A stretch of DNA of 25,489 bases from Zasmidium citrigriseum (taxonomy: Eukaryota; Ascomycota; Dothideomycetes; Mycosphaerellales; Mycosphaerellaceae): contig NHNW01000111.1 of assembly GCA_002786025.1 (NCBI GenBank), positions 1 through 25,489 of the forward strand, given 5' to 3'. Shown one piece after another: positions 20,955-25,489 of the stretch; positions within the stretch are counted from its first letter, which is position 1; each line of letters starts with the position of its first letter. The notes below the pieces were generated by a model, which was not told the DNA's origin, did not search any database, and saw nothing but the letters and a program-made list of their open reading frames with translations. Made by a program: the position numbers and the translations under genes.

Positions 20955-23900
20955 TTAACGATTACGATTCCTAGTATTTTAAGAAGGTCTAGCGAAGTTA
21001 CTACCTTCGTCGTTATCGGATTTAATAGGCTAGCTATCTTCGTCGATCTAGCTAGGCTAGATATCCTCGTCTTCTTCCTCCGGTTCCGGTTCTAGTTCTT
21101 AATTATTATTAGGTACTAGTCCTTACTCCTTATTATTAGGCTTTAAGTTCCGTAGGTGTTCCGGAGTAAATTAATCTAGTAGAACTAGAGGTACCTACTA
21201 AAGTTCGGACCTATAGAAGTATCTAGTACCGCCTTAGCGATTCTTAAGAACGGCCCTATCGAGTTCCTTAATAGAGAACGTTTAAGATCTATATCTAGTA
21301 GAAGTAATTCGATATAGCCCTCTCTAGCGGAAAGCGAGCTTAAGGTCGAATCTCTTATTAAGATTAGATCTACGTAAGAGTATATAGTTACTAACTTTCT
21401 AGTTAACGTCCTTTACTCGCTTAGCTATATTCTAGTAGGTAATATAAATAAGGCGAAGGCGGTTAACGCGGTCTTTAACTTCTTCTATAGTCTAGTTATA
21501 TTATCGAAGCTATATAGCTCGTAACCGTAAAAGCTCTATAGTTCCTTTGTCCTTAATTTTATAGAAAGCTTAAAGAAGGATCGTTAGATATACTAGTTCT
21601 ATAGGTAAGATTATATCTCGTCTATAGATAACTTCGGTAGGGGTACGGCTAGTAGAATACTTAATAGTAGTCTAGTCTACCTAGAGGTAGGTATTAACCT
21701 ATTTCTTCTAGCTAGTCCGGTTTTCTTCCCCTAAGTCTCGATAGATCTTAGAAATAGCTTTAATTAAAGGCCTATAATAGCGTTTAACGATTCTATTAGC
21801 CTAGGGATAATAGGGCGTAATCTTAATAGCTTTAACGCCTATTCTCCTAAGTAATCGTTCTACTTCCTTAGTATTCTTAGTTCCGCTATTAAAGAAGATA
21901 TAGTACGCGTAGCCGTGCCTATAGAAGACGTCCTTATAGAGAAAATTAGTAACTATTAGAGCTGTAACCTAGTTACTAGCGTAATAGACGACCCTTACCT
22001 TAGCCTAGCTACTAAGATACTCGACTACGACTATAAGGCTTCCTTTATCGTCTACTTATATAATATCGACGCCCTATCTAGTACTAACGGAGGCTTACTA
22101 CGAGTATCGAGCTAGCGAGAACTATTAATCCTTATAGTCTTTCTTATAGACTTTATATACTCGAACTCGGTTCTTAATATCTCTCGTTATACTAGCCTAG
22201 TAATACTAAGCTCTAATCGCCGTAAGAGTAGCCTCGCGTCCTTTATAGCCTCGTTAATTATAAAGAGACTCGAAGATTCTCTTCTAAGTAGCTAGGTTAT
22301 CGATTACTACCTATAGCGGGGCGTTATACGTAGCCTAGAAAAAGAGCTTCTAGTTCCTAACTAAATATCTTATAGTACGGATCTTCTAGCGATAGAAGTC
22401 TAAGGACTTAACTCGTACTAGGCGCTAACTAGTTACTTTAAAGAAAGTAATATTATAAGAGTTATCGCTATAGTCCCCGTTAAGGAATCGTCTAGCTAGA
22501 AGATCGCCTAGTCCTAGGTATTAAGTTTCTTAATAGTTCGAAGGACTAGCTTTAGGAGTCTCTCGGCGATCCTCGGTAACCGTAATAGGTATAGATATAA
22601 CTATATTAGGTATATTAATATTAGAGAGGTTAATATAGTCTTTAAAGTCTACGTCTATATCCTCTAAAAGTATTAAGTTAGAGTACTAGATTACTATAGA
22701 GTTAATATCTAGGAAGGAAGCGTTATAGATAGAGATATTAAAGAAAGCTAAGTCGATTATTTCCTTAACGTTATCGTCTTAGATAATCTCGTTAAGATCC
22801 TAAGGCGTCGCTAGCCTACGAGAGAGTCTATCTACGGCCGTATACTTCTTACTAGGAACGTAAATAATCTTAAAGTCGAAGAGCCTAATCTAGGCGATCT
22901 AGCGAGTAAGAGCTACGTTTAGTAGATTAGAATATACTATATTAAGCTAGTAAATTAGAGTCTAGGCGTCTAGTTCTAGTAGAAAGTAGACTCTCTAGAG
23001 GTATAGCTTAAGCTTCTTAAGAACGTTAAGAACGGCTCTATATTCTTTACGTCTAGCGTCGAGCTTTAGTTATCCTTTACTCTAGACTCCGCTCTCGTAC
23101 CTAACTAGGTGCCTCTTACCGTTCTTATCTATTTACTATAGAACGGCTCCCTAGCTAGCTCCGCTTACGTTAACGGAAAGAATAATTAAGCCGCTATATA
23201 GGCTATAATCGAGAGATACTAGAACTAGTACCGTAGTAAGAAGATACTTTAAGGATTTAAAGGTATAATTACTAAGAATACTCTAGATAAAAGCGGTCTT
23301 TCCTTCCTCCGTTTTCTTAACTTTAACGAGATCGTAGAGAGGCGAGGAGATAATTATATATCGAGGAATCTAGATCTAGTAGAATACGTAAACTCTAAGG
23401 AAAGAGCGAACTTTAGTAGCGTTTAAAGGAATAGGCTAATTAATAATCTTATTAATACGAGATAGATTAGGATACCTACCCTCGCTACTATAGACGTACC
23501 TAACGACTTTAGTAGATTCGTAGAGAAAGTAAGACTTTGCTAGAGCGATAGTTAAGCTAGTACGTTTAAGATTGGCAAGAACGTTATCTAGAGTTTAAAT
23601 AGCTATAACTACCTAGTTACGAAGTCTAGGAGCGATAAACTCTTCTTTAATATAATAAGAAGGACCCTTAATACTAACGTTATTAACGAAAACTCTTATA
23701 GTATATATAATATAGTCTAAAATAATATAGTAGAGAGCCCGCTAAAACTAAGTAACCGAGTTCGTACTACCTTAAAGTAGAGTTATTATCCGAAGAAGTC
23801 TAAAAGGAGTCTAGAAAGCTATAAGATCTCGAGATTCTTTAGCGAGTAGAAGTTAGTCGTAGCTACTATAAAGATTAACGAGACTAAAGTATCTAAGGTA

Positions 23901-25489
23901 GGTAAAGTCTTCCGAGAAGGTATCCGTTTCTAGAGGGATATATACGTCCCTAATAGTAATACGATTAATTTACTAAGTATTATTAATAAGCCGATATTTC
24001 CTAGGGACGCTCTTAGAAACAATAAACTAGTTATTAGAGTAAGAGCTTTTACTATATTCTAGAATACTATTCTTAATCCTCTTACGAAGTATATTATTAA
24101 TAATAGGCTCTAGAGACTTCGGAATCTTATACCCGTATTTAGGTACCTAGGCTTAATAAGGAACGGTCCTAATTACCTAAGGAGGAATAACGTCTAGACG
24201 TATTTACCTAATCTCGCTAAAAGTCTAAGATAGAGTATTCTTACGGTTAAAGAGTATCTCCCTAAATAGGTCTATTTCTTTATCGGTAAGGTTAATACTA
24301 GGCTTAATACTACTAAGTCTTTCTTAGGTAAGTCTCTCCCTACGAGGGATATTAGAGAACTTCTTAATAAGGAAGACGTCGTTATAGGGGCTAGTCCCTA
24401 GTAGTATAGTAGCTTCTTTTACTAAGCAATCCTTCTTCTAGTTAATATTACTATATACTAGTATAGTTTCTAAGTCGGATATAGGAGCGGGTATAGGCCT
24501 AACCTTCTTATCTCTTCTCTTATATATAGTAAAGGCGTTAAGTTATATAGGGACTATAATCGGTCCTTAGGGAAGGGGTTTCCTTATAATAGCCGGGTTA
24601 CGAGATAGCTTTATAGTATATCTAAAGTAAGACATATATAATATCCTACTTTAGATTCTAGTCTATATAAATCGTCTAGTAGTAGGCTAAGATCTTAGCG
24701 CGAAGGGAATATAGATTAATCTATTAGTAGGTCCCTCCGAGTAGTTAGGATTAGGAAGGATATAGCTAGTAGTATTAGCGTCTAGCGACGATATTCTATT
24801 CTAGCTAATAGGTAAGACGTTAGGGTATCGAGTTAACCTAGGTAGGTATAAGGTATATAGGGTTAAGCCTAGTACGTAATCGAACTATTCTTCGCGTACT
24901 ATACGAAGTAAGGAAAATAACGTTATAGTACCTATCCTTCTAGCTTTACTTTTAGGACGTATTAGGTCTTCGTCTACCTAGGGAAGTATAAGAATCTCCT
25001 CCTTAATATAGTCCTCTATCTCCTCGAGGCGCTACTTTAAGTAAGGCTTCTTTACCTTATCGTCTTCGTCCGAGAAGGATTCTAAGTTAGCTAGATCTAT
25101 ACTTAGCTTATAAATATACTCCTACGACTAGAAGGGTTTAGGTAAGCCTATTCTTACTATACCTATATAAATAATTTTATCCTTACTAGTATCGCGCTCG
25201 CGCTAGAAGCGGTTTTTACGCTTTTCGTATACTTATATAAGGTTTATATTAGTAATAGATACTTAAGATTCTAGTTCCTCTTCGTAGGGGAAAAACTCCT
25301 CCTCCTCTTCCTCTTCTACCTTACGCTCCTCGAGGCGGACTAGAAAGTAGTCTTTATAAGAGACTCCGCCGTTACTATCTTCGATAAATTCGGCGTCGTC
25401 GTTAGAGGGAGACTAGTTAGTACTATAGGATTCTTAGATTAAATCCTTAATATCGGATCCTATAAGAGAATAGGCGTATACTAGTACTT
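20955..25489 (-). pseudogene. pol: Element 3 pol, Ty3/Gypsy of a different lineage, partial and RIP-inactivated
   Basis: The polyprotein enters from the right edge. An acidic Glu-rich part lies near 25370-25250, then a linker with RRERLT near 24340. RT covers about 24170-23400, with RKYRLIN near 24000 and FVNNVSIKGP near 23690, the position of the Asp-Asp motif (both Asp now Asn). The FxDDVxxKGP style differs from the YLDD of elements 1 and 2 and resembles a Ty3 lineage known from fungi. RNase H covers about 23300-22850. The integrase HHCC finger is near 22270-22150 with Tyr replacements. The catalytic core shows VDDKG near 22065, FFNSGT near 21890 (Asp to Asn) and VKRYYRPL near 21790 (Glu to Lys). 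FTPEHLRNLKP and an acidic tail end it near 20955. No chromodomain seen. Confidence 0.88.
20955..25489 (-). mobile_element. Element 3: partial Ty3/Gypsy retrotransposon, open at the right edge
   Basis: This is the part of the third retrotransposon that can be supported by coding content. Its gag, 5' LTR and start lie beyond 25489. Its 3' LTR must lie left of 20955 but cannot be recognised without the second copy. It is RIPped to the same degree as elements 1 and 2. Confidence 0.85.

Noticed and set aside
1..25489. A genetic code in which TAA and TAG encode Gln
   Set aside because: Stops do fall at Gln positions, but Trp positions also read TAG, zinc-finger His and Cys read Tyr, catalytic Asp reads Asn, ATG reads ATA, and LTR ends read TA instead of TG/CA. 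Mutation at CpA/TpG explains all of these; a variant code does not.
1..25489. Scattered stop-free stretches as small genes
   Set aside because: Once CpA/TpG are lost, open stretches arise in all frames by chance and shadow the real, stop-filled frames. None carries a start, a known motif or a composition unlike its surroundings.

Overview
The window is a stretch of fungal repeat DNA that has been saturated by repeat-induced point mutation (RIP). CpA and its complement TpG are almost absent over 25 kb, while TpA is in large excess and CpG, CpC and CpT remain common, so the G+C content stays moderate (about 36-50% in the lines I counted). RIP turns CAA, CAG and TGG into TAA or TAG, ATG into ATA, and His and Cys codons into Tyr codons. 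Every reading frame is therefore full of TAA/TAG, and nothing here should make a full-length protein. CpA-directed RIP together with Ty3/Gypsy chromoviruses points to a filamentous ascomycete (Pezizomycotina). I cannot name the species. I saw no tRNA, rRNA, CRISPR array or intact gene.

Layout. (1) 1-707, 7260-7743 and 14625-17331 are three pieces of one long minus-strand reading frame of unknown function. It is split by two retrotransposons and runs off the left edge. (2) 713-7254 is Ty3/Gypsy chromovirus element 1 on the plus strand, with 192-bp LTRs, the exact target duplication GTAGG, gag, pol and a C-terminal chromodomain. (3) 7744-14624 is Ty3/Gypsy chromovirus element 2 on the minus strand, with 184-bp LTRs and the same gene order. 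(4) 17332-18440 is RIPped sequence upstream of the unknown frame. (5) 18440-18680 is an AT-rich island that keeps more CA/TG than its surroundings. (6) 18690-20950 is RIPped and unclassified. (7) About 20955-25489 is the pol gene of a third Ty3/Gypsy element on the minus strand, from a different lineage, cut by the right edge.

How the parts relate. Elements 1 and 2 landed independently in the same older repeat. Joining across element 1 and keeping one target-duplication copy restores the frame exactly. Joining across element 2 keeps the frame only if no flanking base is removed. In both complete elements a 9-10 base sequence just after the 5' LTR is complementary to a site inside that LTR, with a TATA-like box about 35-50 bases upstream of the site. 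This is the layout expected for Tf1/sushi-type self-priming.

The most striking detail is a perfect-looking (TTAGGG)n telomere array inside pol of element 1. It lies in frame between RNase H and integrase, and is best explained as a former (CAG GGT)n codon repeat that RIP turned into TAG GGT. Differences between LTR copies are mostly paired CG/TA changes, which suggests a two-step decay of CpG (CpG to TpG/CpA, then to TpA).
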